DNA from: Verrucomicrobiota bacterium
GTDB taxonomy: Bacteria > Verrucomicrobiota > Verrucomicrobiia > Verrucomicrobiales > DEV007
Reading direction: 5' to 3'
NCBI GenBank assembly: GCA_030625775.1
Contig: DAOUQC010000001.1
Location: 1-64,000 of the forward strand
Length of the DNA stretch: 64,000 nucleotides
Shown piece by piece: positions 53,331 to 62,126 of the stretch. The translations under genes and the position numbers were made by a program. The notes beneath the pieces were generated by a model, which was not told where the DNA came from, ran no database searches, and worked only from the letters and a program-made list of their open reading frames with translations. Position 1 is the first letter of the stretch. Each line of letters opens with the position of its first letter.

Positions 53331-53782
53331 AATATTTTTGGTATACAGGGAAGGGTGGCAGACAGAAATTGTAGTTTGGTGGATTTAGCCGGGAAGCTGT
53401 ACTGGTTCTATCACAACAGAAACAGATTCCGATGGGAACGAGGTTTCTGAGAATAGTCCGGGAGGCAGGGAGGCCCGGTATTCACGTTTGGGTTCAAATA
53501 CTATTATATGACAAAAATCAGCAGGTTCAACCGCTTGAACAACGGTCTCATTTTTTCACAGGATCTTTGACTTCATTGGTGGATATGTGTTCAAATTATC
53601 TGCCCTGTAAAAAAGAAGAGTTTATAAGATAATGAAAATTGATTTCCTGGCAGTTCCTTTTTTCCAGATGAAAGGGGCTCACGGTAAAGTCTGGAGATGA
53701 CTGCGGTATTTAACAAATTAGTATTTGTTTGGTAGTTGATTTATGGGCAAGCCTCTGCAAATTCCTGTATATTTGTAGCGTT
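53331..53782. other. Divergent regulatory spacer, two inverted repeats, no gene
   Basis: GTTCAA (53525) and TTGAAC (53535) flank CCGC; AACAAAT (53712) and ATTTGTT (53723) flank TAGT, 54 bp before the cytochrome start. A 66-codon frame at 53432-53632 lacks protein character. The spacer probably holds the divergent promoters of both flanking genes. Confidence 0.5.
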
Positions 53783-54589
53783 ATGGATGTAAACAAAAGA
53801 AAATTTGACCGCAAATTCTACTCTTTCCATCCGAGGTGGCTCTGGTTAGGAGCCGCTGCGGCGCTTAGTTTTATCGTAAGCAGTGATGGGGTAGCTCAAG
53901 AAGAGAAAAAAGAAGAGGCAACCGTGATCAAGGCGATTGCCGATGCGGCGGCAAAAGCTGTAAAAGCGGCAAAGTCCGGGTCAGGGCAGAGCGGGACGGG
54001 AGCGAATGTTTACCAGAGAATTTGTTTGAACTGCCATGGAGACAAGGGGCAGGGGAATCTGCAATTGAGGACACCATCGATAGCCGGTTTGCCTGGTTGG
54101 TATGTGATGGCCCAGCTGACAAAATTTAAAACCCGTTTGCGGGGAGCGCATGAAAAAGATCTGACCGGGGCCCAGATGCACGCCATCGCATTGAGCTTGA
54201 ATGAAGAGCAGATGAAGGAAGCGGCGGCCGTGATTGCAAAAATGCCGCTGCACGCGACTCAAAACACTCTGAAGGGAGATGCGGCCAAGGGGATGTATGT
54301 TTACATGGATCAATGCATGGAATGTCATCGTTACAATGGCTCCGGAGAGGTGGCTTTTCGCAGTGGCCAGCTGGTAGGCTTGCAGGATTGGTATATGCTG
54401 GGGCAGTTAGAAAAATTTCGGGCAGGTATTCGTGGAACGGATCGCAAAGATGAAGACGGGCTCCGAATGCGCGAGATTGCCAGCCGGCTCAGGGATCAGG
54501 ATTTAGCGAATGTATTGGCCTATGTGGCCCAGTTGGCAGAGCAATATGTAGGAGAATTGAATGCTGCGGCAGACAAGGGAGGTAAATAG
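53783..54589 (+). CDS. Membrane-anchored di-haem c-type cytochrome
   Basis: A 268-residue protein with two cytochrome c domains. An N-terminal hydrophobic segment (about 17-38) is an anchor or signal. Haem sites are 'CLNCHG' and 'CMECHR', each followed by a methionine-bearing region ('IAKMPL', 'GLRMREIA'). A lysine/alanine-rich linker precedes the first haem. Layout is similar to cytochrome c4/c553-like small electron carriers. The open frame begins at 53729, but the ATG at 53783 gives the natural signal. It probably feeds electrons to or from the neighbouring cytochrome-domain proteins. Confidence 0.9.
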   Translation: MDVNKRKFDRKFYSFHPRWLWLGAAAALSFIVSSDGVAQEEKKEEATVIKAIADAAAKAVKAAKSGSGQSGTGANVYQRICLNCHGDKGQGNLQLRTPSIAGLPGWYVMAQLTKFKTRLRGAHEKDLTGAQMHAIALSLNEEQMKEAAAVIAKMPLHATQNTLKGDAAKGMYVYMDQCMECHRYNGSGEVAFRSGQLVGLQDWYMLGQLEKFRAGIRGTDRKDEDGLRMREIASRLRDQDLANVLAYVAQLAEQYVGELNAAADKGGK

Positions 54590-54681
54590 CCTTGAAAGTT
54601 TTGAACACATGGCGGGGCAATGAGTCAAATAAGCCGGAAGCATCGTCTGCGTTTGCTTCTTTCTGAAAAAATATTTATTGT

Positions 54682-54704
54682 AACTATCTAGTAGCTAGAT
54701 AGTT
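54682..54704. promoter_or_regulatory. Perfect 23-bp palindrome upstream of the second DUF1501 gene
   Basis: AACTATCTAG and CTAGATAGTT form perfect 10-base arms around TAG, preceded by an AT-rich stretch and lying 26 bp before the ATG. It could be an operator or a small attenuator. Confidence 0.6.
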
Positions 54705-54729
54705 GCGTCTGAAACCCTGAAATAAGAAT

Positions 54730-56061
54730 ATGATGAATAAGGAAACAAGCAACATAGGCATGCTGTCGGCAGGATTTAGCTCCCGGCGGGACTTTATGCG
54801 GGTTGGAATGGCGGGTGGGCTTGGGATTACTTTGCCGCACTTGTTGAAAAGTGAAGCTGGTGCTGCTGCAAAATTTTACGAATCCAAGGAAGGGGCAGCC
54901 AAATCCCTGATTCATATTTTCCTGCCTGGCGGAATGGCTCATCAAGAGGGGTGGGATCCACATCCGGGGGCTCCCAGTGAATACCGTGGCCCATATTCTG
55001 CGATCAATACCAATGTGGATGGAATCCAGTTCGGGCAATATTTCAAAGACCTGGCGAAGGTGGCTGACAAAATGACCGTGATTCGTTCCATGACCCACGG
55101 TGAGGCAGCTCACGAGCGTGGGGTTCACAATATGTTCACTGGCTACCGTCCGAGTCCGGCTACTACTTTTCCAAGTTTTGGCTCAGTGGTTTCTCATGAG
55201 TTTGGACCACGCAAAAATTTACCGCCTTATGTATGTGTTCCAAACCAGCCAAATGTCTATGCGGGTACGGGTTACTTGAGTTCTATGTACGGGGCTTTCA
55301 GCTTGGGCAGTGATCCGGCGTCAGGAGGATACAAGGTGCGTGATTTACTGCCGCCCAAAGGCATCGATGAAGAGCGCTTCAATCGTCGTCGCAGTCTTTT
55401 GGAAATGGTGGACGGCCATTTCCGCCAGAAAGAAAAAGCAGATGAAATCGATGCGATGGATTCTTTTTATTCCAAGGCTTACAGCCTGATCAGCTCGAAG
55501 GAAGCACGCGAGGCTTTTGATATCAGCAAAGAGCCCGACAAGCTGAGAACGGAGTATGGTAAAAATACAGCGGGAGCGAGAATGTTGCTGGCACGTCGCC
55601 TGGTTGAATCCGGGGTTCGCCTGGTGAACATGACTTACGGCAGCTGGGACAACCACGATAACATCAAGACAGGCTTTGCTCGTCAGGCTCCGGATTTTGA
55701 CCGGGCCTTGGCTCGCTTGTTGCGCGACTTGGATGATCGTGGACTACTCGATGAAACCTTGGTGATGGTTTCTTCAGAATTTGGACGGACACCAAAAATT
55801 AACAAGACCAATGGCCGAGATCACTGGCCGAAAGTGTTCTCAGTGATGTTGGCTGGCGGTGGAATCAAACGTGGTCTGGCATACGGAACATCTGATTCTC
55901 TTGGAGCTGAACCTGATCAAAACCCGGTTCACGTGCCCGATTTGGCAAAAACGGTGTATCATCAATTGGGGATCAATTCTGATAAAGAATTGGTCGCACC
56001 TGGACCGCGTCCTATTGAAATTGTGAATGGTGGTAATTTACTTACCGACATTATCGCCTGA
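54730..56061 (+). CDS. DUF1501 protein, Tat-exported (second copy)
   Basis: A 443-residue DUF1501 family protein, alkaline-phosphatase-like fold, function unknown. The twin-arginine signal is 'SSRRDFMRVGMAGG' at about 17-30. Family blocks are 'IHIFLPGGMAHQEGWDPHPG', 'INTNVDGIQFGQYFKDLAK', 'GVRLVNMTYGSWDNH', 'SSEFGRTPKINK' and 'GRDHWPKVFSVMLAGGG'. It is not a simple duplicate of the 11180 copy, as spacing and several blocks differ. It sits first in a plus-strand cluster with the PPC and DUF1549/DUF1553 genes. Confidence 0.9.
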   Translation: MMNKETSNIGMLSAGFSSRRDFMRVGMAGGLGITLPHLLKSEAGAAAKFYESKEGAAKSLIHIFLPGGMAHQEGWDPHPGAPSEYRGPYSAINTNVDGIQFGQYFKDLAKVADKMTVIRSMTHGEAAHERGVHNMFTGYRPSPATTFPSFGSVVSHEFGPRKNLPPYVCVPNQPNVYAGTGYLSSMYGAFSLGSDPASGGYKVRDLLPPKGIDEERFNRRRSLLEMVDGHFRQKEKADEIDAMDSFYSKAYSLISSKEAREAFDISKEPDKLRTEYGKNTAGARMLLARRLVESGVRLVNMTYGSWDNHDNIKTGFARQAPDFDRALARLLRDLDDRGLLDETLVMVSSEFGRTPKINKTNGRDHWPKVFSVMLAGGGIKRGLAYGTSDSLGAEPDQNPVHVPDLAKTVYHQLGINSDKELVAPGPRPIEIVNGGNLLTDIIA

Positions 56062-56184
56062 TTTAATAAAACTAAACTGCTGTCTGAAGAAGATGGAGCA
56101 GCCTGCGTGATGTGGGTTCGCTCTTATCTTTGCTAGGATGGATCCCGGTATTTTCCACCCCTGAAATCGTTTGAATAAGTTGTC

Positions 56185-59001
56185 ATGAAGCATCATCCCG
56201 CTGAATCTGAAAATCTGAAATGTTCGTACCGAGGAGGACTTGCGAGTCTTTTTACTGTATTGGCAGCCTTGTTGTTTGTATCAACAACCTTGCAAGCGGC
56301 ATCGCCTGACTTGCGGACAACCGTGCCGCGAGGTGGTCAACGGGGCAAGGAAGTCAAGGTGACCTTCACGGGGAACCGTCTGGATGGTGCCCAGGAAGTT
56401 TTGTTCCATCAAAAAGGGATGAACTTCAAGGATCTGGTAGTGGTTGCCGCGGCTGACAGGGTCAAGGCGCAAGCAGCTTTTGATCTAGCTAATAAGAATG
56501 CCGTCGCTGCTGCTGTCGCTACAAAGGCGGACCAGACAAAAAAAATTGCCGCAGCTAAGACGGCTCTGGATGCCGCTATTAAAAACAATGCCACTTCCAC
56601 ACCCCAAACCGCTGCAGCTAAAGTCAAAGCACAAGCGGCTTTTGATCTAGCCAAGAAGAACGCAGTCGCTGCTGAGGCTGCCACAAAGGCTGCCCAGGTA
56701 AAAAAGGTTGCCGCAGCTAAGGCGGCTCTGGATAAGGCTAATAAGGCTCCCGCAAATAAAGTAGAAGCCACTCTGGTGATCACAGCGGATTGTGAGCTAG
56801 GTGAACATCACATTCGCCTGAGAACAACGAGTGGAGCCACGTATGCGCGGACATTCTGGGTCTCTCAATTTCCGACAGTGGATGAGGTAGAGCCGAATGA
56901 TGATTTTGATAAACCTCAGGAGCTTGCCATGAATGTTACCGTTGAAGGGGCGGCAAAACCCGAGGAAGTGGATTATTATAGAATCAAAGCCAAAAAAGGG
57001 CAGCGCATCAGTGTGGAGGTCGAGGGTATGCGGATTAACGATTCGAAGTCAGGGAATATCCTGATCGACCCGTATGTGGCGATCCTCGATGAAAAGCGTT
57101 TTGAACTGGCTGTATCAGACGATTCCGCTTTGTTGAAACAAGACTCCGTGACCTCGATCATTGCACCGGAAGATGGTGAATACACTATCGAAGTTCGCGA
57201 CAGCGCGTATCAGGGGCGGGGTAAGTATCGAGTTCACATCGGGACTTTTCCACGCCCCATGGGAGTATACCCAGCAGGTGGTAAAGCGGGTTCCGAGGTG
57301 GAAGTGACGCTTATTGGTGATCAGAAAGGCGACTACAAAACCAAGATCAAATTGCCGGTTGACGGCTCGGACACAGTTAATGTTTTTGGTATTCATGAAG
57401 GGCAATTGCCGCCTTCGGGAAATGAGATGCGGGTGTCAAAATATGATAACATTTTGGAAAAAGAGCCAAACAACTCCAGCAAGGAGGCGACACCGGGGGC
57501 AGCATTGCCACTGGCGTTCAACGGAGTTTTACAGGAACCCGGAGACACGGACTATTTCAAATTTACGGCCAAAAAAGGGCAGAAATACAGGTTCCGTTCC
57601 TATGCAAATAAAATTGGTACCGCGGTTGATACCGTGATTTACATCTACGACGCCAAGGGCAAGCAAGTGGGTTCCAATGATGATGCGGACGGATCGAGTG
57701 ACAGTCGTCTGGACTTTACCGCTGCGGCTGACGGGGAATACACGGTCAGGGTGCGGGACATGCTGGATCGGGGAGGCAAGGATTATGTTTATCGTATCGA
57801 AACGGAGGCACCTGTTCCCAATGTGGTGGTGACGATGCCCGAGCAGATCCGTAGGGATATTCAGTTTCGCAAGCAGTTTGATGTGCCAAAGGGGAATCAT
57901 TTTGCCATGGTGGTGAATGTCAGTCGCCAGAATTACTCTGGCGAGTTGCAGTTTGATCTGCCCAATTTGCCCAAAGGAGTGACTATGGAAGCGGATAAAA
58001 TCCCGGCGAATTTAAGCCAGTTTCCAATTATTTTGCATGCCGCGGCGGATGCCCCGATTGCAGGAGGCTTGCGTAAGCTTTATGTGAAAAATGTCGATCC
58101 CAAAAAACCGGTTCAAGGAACTTACAAGCAGGATCTCGATATCATTCGAGGGAATCCGAACAATGTGACTTATTATTCCAGCCCGAGCAATTGGTTGGAG
58201 GTTGGTGTTGTCGAGGAAGCTCCATTCAGCATATCGATCGATCAGTCGGCGGTGCCGATTGTAAGAAATGGCACGCTGAAACTGAAAATCCGGGCCAAAC
58301 GCAAAGAGGGTTTTGATAAGGCAATTTTATTGCGCATGCTGTGGCGCCCTCCGGGAATTGGCTGTCCGAGTACGATGACGATTCCGGCAAAAAAGAATGA
58401 AGTGGAATATGAACTGAATGCCAATGCCAATGCTGAATTGAGAACTTGGAAAATGACGGTGCTTGGCGAAGCTGATGCCGGCAAGGGTTTGGTGACCATT
58501 GCCGCCCCTTTCACTAATCTGACGGTCGAAGAGCCATATGCGACGATGAAGATCAATCTTGCTACAGTGAAGCAGGGGGGGGAAGCCGAAGTGATTTGTG
58601 ATTTGGCTCAACTGCGGCCGTTCGAAGGAAAAGCGGAGCTTAAGTTGTTTGGTTTGCCGGCGAACACTGAGTTCAAACCGATTGAGATCACCAAGGATTC
58701 CAAGCAGGTGGTATTTCCTGTGGGAACCAATGAAAAGACGCCGGTCGGCAAACATAAAAACATTTATGGCAACCTGATTGTGATGAAGAACAAACAGCCA
58801 ATCTTGCACAAAGTGGGGATGGGAGGTGTGTTCCGGGTGGATCCGGCTCCGAAGAAAGCCGTAGCCAAGCCCGCACCGGTAAAAAAAGTAGCTCCGGCTA
58901 AAAAGAAGGTTGTTGCCAAAGCGGCCCCGGAAAAACCTCTTTCCCGTCTGGAACAACTCAGGCTTGAAGCGAAAAAGAAATTGGAAGCAGCGAATAAATA
59001 A
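56185..59001 (+). CDS. Large secreted protein with PPC domains and an Ala/Lys-rich repeat insertion
   Basis: A 938-residue exported protein. After a signal peptide, residues about 40-90 form a TIG-like fold ('GGQRGKEVKVTFTGNRLDGA'). A helical A/K-rich insertion (about 93-190) holds two near-identical copies of 'VKAQAAFDLA'-'KKNAVAA' at about 93 and 147. The fold resumes with 'CELGEHHIRLRTTSG'. Two PPC (pre-peptidase C-terminal) domains follow near 235-355 ('VEPNDDFDKPQELAM') and 425-525 ('EKEPNNSSKEATPGAA', 'FTAAADGEYTVRVRD'). The C-terminus is Ala/Lys/Pro-rich. Stands 9 bp before the DUF1549/1553 gene. Confidence 0.88.
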   Translation: MKHHPAESENLKCSYRGGLASLFTVLAALLFVSTTLQAASPDLRTTVPRGGQRGKEVKVTFTGNRLDGAQEVLFHQKGMNFKDLVVVAAADRVKAQAAFDLANKNAVAAAVATKADQTKKIAAAKTALDAAIKNNATSTPQTAAAKVKAQAAFDLAKKNAVAAEAATKAAQVKKVAAAKAALDKANKAPANKVEATLVITADCELGEHHIRLRTTSGATYARTFWVSQFPTVDEVEPNDDFDKPQELAMNVTVEGAAKPEEVDYYRIKAKKGQRISVEVEGMRINDSKSGNILIDPYVAILDEKRFELAVSDDSALLKQDSVTSIIAPEDGEYTIEVRDSAYQGRGKYRVHIGTFPRPMGVYPAGGKAGSEVEVTLIGDQKGDYKTKIKLPVDGSDTVNVFGIHEGQLPPSGNEMRVSKYDNILEKEPNNSSKEATPGAALPLAFNGVLQEPGDTDYFKFTAKKGQKYRFRSYANKIGTAVDTVIYIYDAKGKQVGSNDDADGSSDSRLDFTAAADGEYTVRVRDMLDRGGKDYVYRIETEAPVPNVVVTMPEQIRRDIQFRKQFDVPKGNHFAMVVNVSRQNYSGELQFDLPNLPKGVTMEADKIPANLSQFPIILHAAADAPIAGGLRKLYVKNVDPKKPVQGTYKQDLDIIRGNPNNVTYYSSPSNWLEVGVVEEAPFSISIDQSAVPIVRNGTLKLKIRAKRKEGFDKAILLRMLWRPPGIGCPSTMTIPAKKNEVEYELNANANAELRTWKMTVLGEADAGKGLVTIAAPFTNLTVEEPYATMKINLATVKQGGEAEVICDLAQLRPFEGKAELKLFGLPANTEFKPIEITKDSKQVVFPVGTNEKTPVGKHKNIYGNLIVMKNKQPILHKVGMGGVFRVDPAPKKAVAKPAPVKKVAPAKKKVVAKAAPEKPLSRLEQLRLEAKKKLEAANK

Positions 59002-59010
59002 CAGACCAAA

Positions 59011-61965
59011 ATGAATATGAAAAGACTCATTGTCATCGTTAATTTGCTGATCAGCAGCAGCATGATCGGGCAGGCAGCGGCCCCGGCCAAAGCGGCAGCA
59101 GCTCCAGCTAAAGTGGCGGCTAAAGCACCTGCTCCTGCGGTCAAGCCTGTTGCTAAAGCACCTGCCAAGCCAGCAGCAACCTCCGCGAAACCAGCGGCAG
59201 CCAAGTCCGTTCCGGCTACTGTGGATTTTGTGCGGGATATCAAACCGATTCTCGAATTCAATTGTGTGGGTTGTCACCGGGAGGGCAAGATCAAGGGGGA
59301 GTTGCGTTATGATCGCCATGATCTTTTTTTAGAGGGTGGCGAAAACGGGCCTACTTTTGTTGCCGGTAAGCCGGATGAGAGTTCGATGATCGACTTGGTG
59401 TCGTTGCCGGAGGATGATGATGATGTGATGCCTTCCAAAGGCAGGGTTTTGACCAAGGCCGAGATCGACAAACTTCGCAAGTGGGTCGTGGCAGGGGCTC
59501 CGTGGCCAAAGGGAATCAATCTTGTCGAAAAGAAAGAGGCTGATTTTAAAGTGAAACCTTTGCCCAAGCGTGCAGGGAAGATTGTATCAGTGAAGGTGTA
59601 TCCCCCGGATGTTAATTTGCAGACCAATAAGGACAAACAAGCGCTGGTTGTGATGGCAACCTACGATGACGATACCACTGCCGATGTTACCAGTAGTTCT
59701 ACATACACTCTGGCGGACGCGAGTTTGGTGGAAAAACAGAAACCTTATCTTTATTTGCCGAGGAAGGAAGGTAAAACCGAGTTGAGTGTGAAAGTTGCCG
59801 GCTACGAGGTGAAGGTGCCGGTGGAGGTGAAGGAGCCAGCCAAGGATCGTGAAATCAGTTTTCGTTTGGATATCATGCCGATCTTTCTAAAAGAAGGCTG
59901 TAATACAGGATCCTGCCACGGAACCTCACGAGGACAGGACGGCTTTAACCTTTCTATTTTTGGCTTTGATCCGGATGGTGATCACCATCGTATTACCCAG
60001 CAGATGGCAGGACGGCGTATTAACTTCGCTATCCCGGAAGAAAGCCTGATGGTGGAAAAAGCTACTGAAGCGGTGCCTCATAGTGGAGGCAAAAATTTTG
60101 ATAAAGACAGTGACAGTTTCCGAAACTTTGTCGAATGGGTGAAACAGGGAGCGGAAAAAGATGATCCTAAAACACTGCCCGAAGTGGTTGGCGTGGATGT
60201 TTATCCCTTGACCATCGTGTTGAGGGGAGCGGATTCGATTCAGCAAATGTCGGTGCGGGCTCGCTACTCGGATGGCACGGATCGCGATGTGACGGAATTA
60301 GCTGTGTTTGGCAGCACCAATGAACCCACGGCGACGATCACCGATATTGGATTGGTGACTGCAGTCAAACGGGGGGAAGGTTATATCATGGCACGTTACG
60401 AAGACTACAATGTAGCCGCCCAGGTGATTGTGATTCCCGAAGGGCTCAAATATACCAAGCCGACGGTCAAGGAAACCAACTACATTGACAAGTTGGTCAA
60501 CCAGAAGCTCAATCGATTGCGAATCGTTCCTTCGGGAGTGTGTACGGATGAGGAGTACCTTCGCAGGGTCTACCTCGATATTGTCGGGATTTTGCCAACG
60601 GTGGAAGAGTACCAGACATTCATTGCGGATAAGGCTGGTGATAAACGGGCCAAGTTGGTTACCCAACTACTGGAGCGAAAGGAGTTCACGGAAATATGGG
60701 TGATGAAGTGGTCGGAATTGTTGCAGATCCGATCAAGTCGGAATGTGAATCTTGGAATGAGCTACAAGTCGGCTTTGCTCTATAGCAACTGGCTGAAGGA
60801 GCGCATTGCGGCGAACAAACCGATGAACGAAATTGTGATTGAGTTGTTATCAGCAAGTGGTGGTACTTTTGATAATCCGGCGACCAACTACTATCAAATT
60901 GAGCGCGATACCAATAAGCTGATGGAAAATTGCGCCCAGGTTTTCATGGGTATGCGGATGCAGTGTGCCCAGTGTCACAACCACCCTTTTGATCGCTGGA
61001 CGATGGATGATTATTACGGATTTTCGGCTTTCTTTGCTCAGATCGGACGGAAAAATGCCGATGACCCGCGGGAGAAAGTGATCTACAACCGGGGCAGCGG
61101 TGAGATGAAACACAAGGTAGGTGGTCGGGTGATGCCGCCGAAATTCCTTGGGGGAGAAACGCCTGACGTGAAAGGGAAAGATCGCCGTGTGGTATTGGCT
61201 GAATGGATGGCTTCACCAGAGAATCCTTATTTTGCACGGAACGTTGTCAATATTGTCTGGGCCCAGTTTTTTGGTATTGGGATCGTCGAACCTGTGGATG
61301 ATGTGCGGGTGAGTAACCCTCCTTCCAACCCGGAACTGCTGGATGAGTTGGCAGCAAAATTCCAAGGTGAATACAAATATGACATGAAAAAATTGGTGGC
61401 TGATATTTGTGCCTCACAAGCATATCAACGGTCGACCAAGGCCAACCTGACCAATGAGTTGGATAGTCGGAATTTTGCCAAAGGCCGCATTCGTCGTCAA
61501 CGGGCCGAGGTGATGTTGGATAATTTAAGTCAGTTGACTGATACGAAAAACAAATTCAAAGGGTTGCCTTTGGGGGCGCGGGCGGTTCAGATTGCTGACG
61601 GGGGTACCACAAATTATTTTCTCACCACCTTTGGGCGTGCTACACGCGAGACGGTGTGCTCCTGTGAAGTAAAAATGGAGCCGACCCTTTCCCAGGCTCT
61701 GCATTTGATGAACGGAGAAAATGTGACTCAGAAAATTGATCAGGGCACAGTAGTGAAAAAGGCCCTGGCTGCGGGCAAAAAACCCGGACAGGTTATTGAT
61801 GATATTTACATTGGCAGTTATTCGAGAAAACCTACTGCTAAGGAAAAGAAAGCCCTGATTGCCCAGGTGGCGAAAGCTGGCGAGGACAAGGTGAAACAGG
61901 AGCAAGTGTTGAATGATATATTCTGGGCGATTCTGAACAGTAAAGAGTTCATGTTCAATCATTGA
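59011..61965 (+). CDS. Secreted cytochrome c - BIG2 - DUF1549/DUF1553 protein
   Basis: A 984-residue exported protein. A signal peptide is followed by an Ala/Pro/Lys-rich linker (about 22-70). A monohaem domain has 'CVGCHR' (Cys85, Cys88, His89). Beta-sandwich (BIG2-like) parts are near 205-275 and 400-475. A second site, 'GCNTGSCHG' near 300, is typical of this family. DUF1549 has 'YLRRVYLDIVGILPTVEEY' and 'CAQCHNHPFDRW'; DUF1553 has 'LAEWMASPENPYFARNVVN' and ends at 'NSKEFMFNH'. Starting 9 bp after the PPC gene, it is clearly co-transcribed with it. Role unknown, presumably redox-linked. Confidence 0.93.
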   Translation: MNMKRLIVIVNLLISSSMIGQAAAPAKAAAAPAKVAAKAPAPAVKPVAKAPAKPAATSAKPAAAKSVPATVDFVRDIKPILEFNCVGCHREGKIKGELRYDRHDLFLEGGENGPTFVAGKPDESSMIDLVSLPEDDDDVMPSKGRVLTKAEIDKLRKWVVAGAPWPKGINLVEKKEADFKVKPLPKRAGKIVSVKVYPPDVNLQTNKDKQALVVMATYDDDTTADVTSSSTYTLADASLVEKQKPYLYLPRKEGKTELSVKVAGYEVKVPVEVKEPAKDREISFRLDIMPIFLKEGCNTGSCHGTSRGQDGFNLSIFGFDPDGDHHRITQQMAGRRINFAIPEESLMVEKATEAVPHSGGKNFDKDSDSFRNFVEWVKQGAEKDDPKTLPEVVGVDVYPLTIVLRGADSIQQMSVRARYSDGTDRDVTELAVFGSTNEPTATITDIGLVTAVKRGEGYIMARYEDYNVAAQVIVIPEGLKYTKPTVKETNYIDKLVNQKLNRLRIVPSGVCTDEEYLRRVYLDIVGILPTVEEYQTFIADKAGDKRAKLVTQLLERKEFTEIWVMKWSELLQIRSSRNVNLGMSYKSALLYSNWLKERIAANKPMNEIVIELLSASGGTFDNPATNYYQIERDTNKLMENCAQVFMGMRMQCAQCHNHPFDRWTMDDYYGFSAFFAQIGRKNADDPREKVIYNRGSGEMKHKVGGRVMPPKFLGGETPDVKGKDRRVVLAEWMASPENPYFARNVVNIVWAQFFGIGIVEPVDDVRVSNPPSNPELLDELAAKFQGEYKYDMKKLVADICASQAYQRSTKANLTNELDSRNFAKGRIRRQRAEVMLDNLSQLTDTKNKFKGLPLGARAVQIADGGTTNYFLTTFGRATRETVCSCEVKMEPTLSQALHLMNGENVTQKIDQGTVVKKALAAGKKPGQVIDDIYIGSYSRKPTAKEKKALIAQVAKAGEDKVKQEQVLNDIFWAILNSKEFMFNH

Positions 61966-61987
61966 GCATTCGAGCAGGTTTTGAGAA

Positions 61988-62016
61988 ACGGAACCTCTCC
62001 GGGGTTCCGTTTTTTT
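61988..62016 (+). terminator. Strong rho-independent terminator closing the DUF1549/1553 operon
   Basis: ACGGAACC and GGTTCCGT form an 8-bp stem around TCTCCGG, followed by seven T residues, 22 bp past the stop codon. Confidence 0.9.
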
Positions 62017-62126
62017 GTGGAGAGATCATTCCCGCGCTGCTGGGCGATAAAATTGCATAAAGAAATGCAGGCTTGAGGAATAAATGCTTGAACCGCTGTG
62101 CTGCTGTAGGTCAGAATCATAGGAAT

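Noticed and set aside
53489-53500. tRNA T-loop-like word GGTTCAAAT
   Set aside because: No pairing T-stem, acceptor stem or anticodon arm could be folded around it.
53432-53632. 66-codon frame in the divergent spacer
   Set aside because: No recognisable domain or signal; more likely regulatory DNA.
58327-59319. 330-codon minus-strand frame
   Set aside because: Antisense to the PPC and DUF1549 genes and composed of repeated F/R/G-rich words from Ala/Lys-rich coding DNA.
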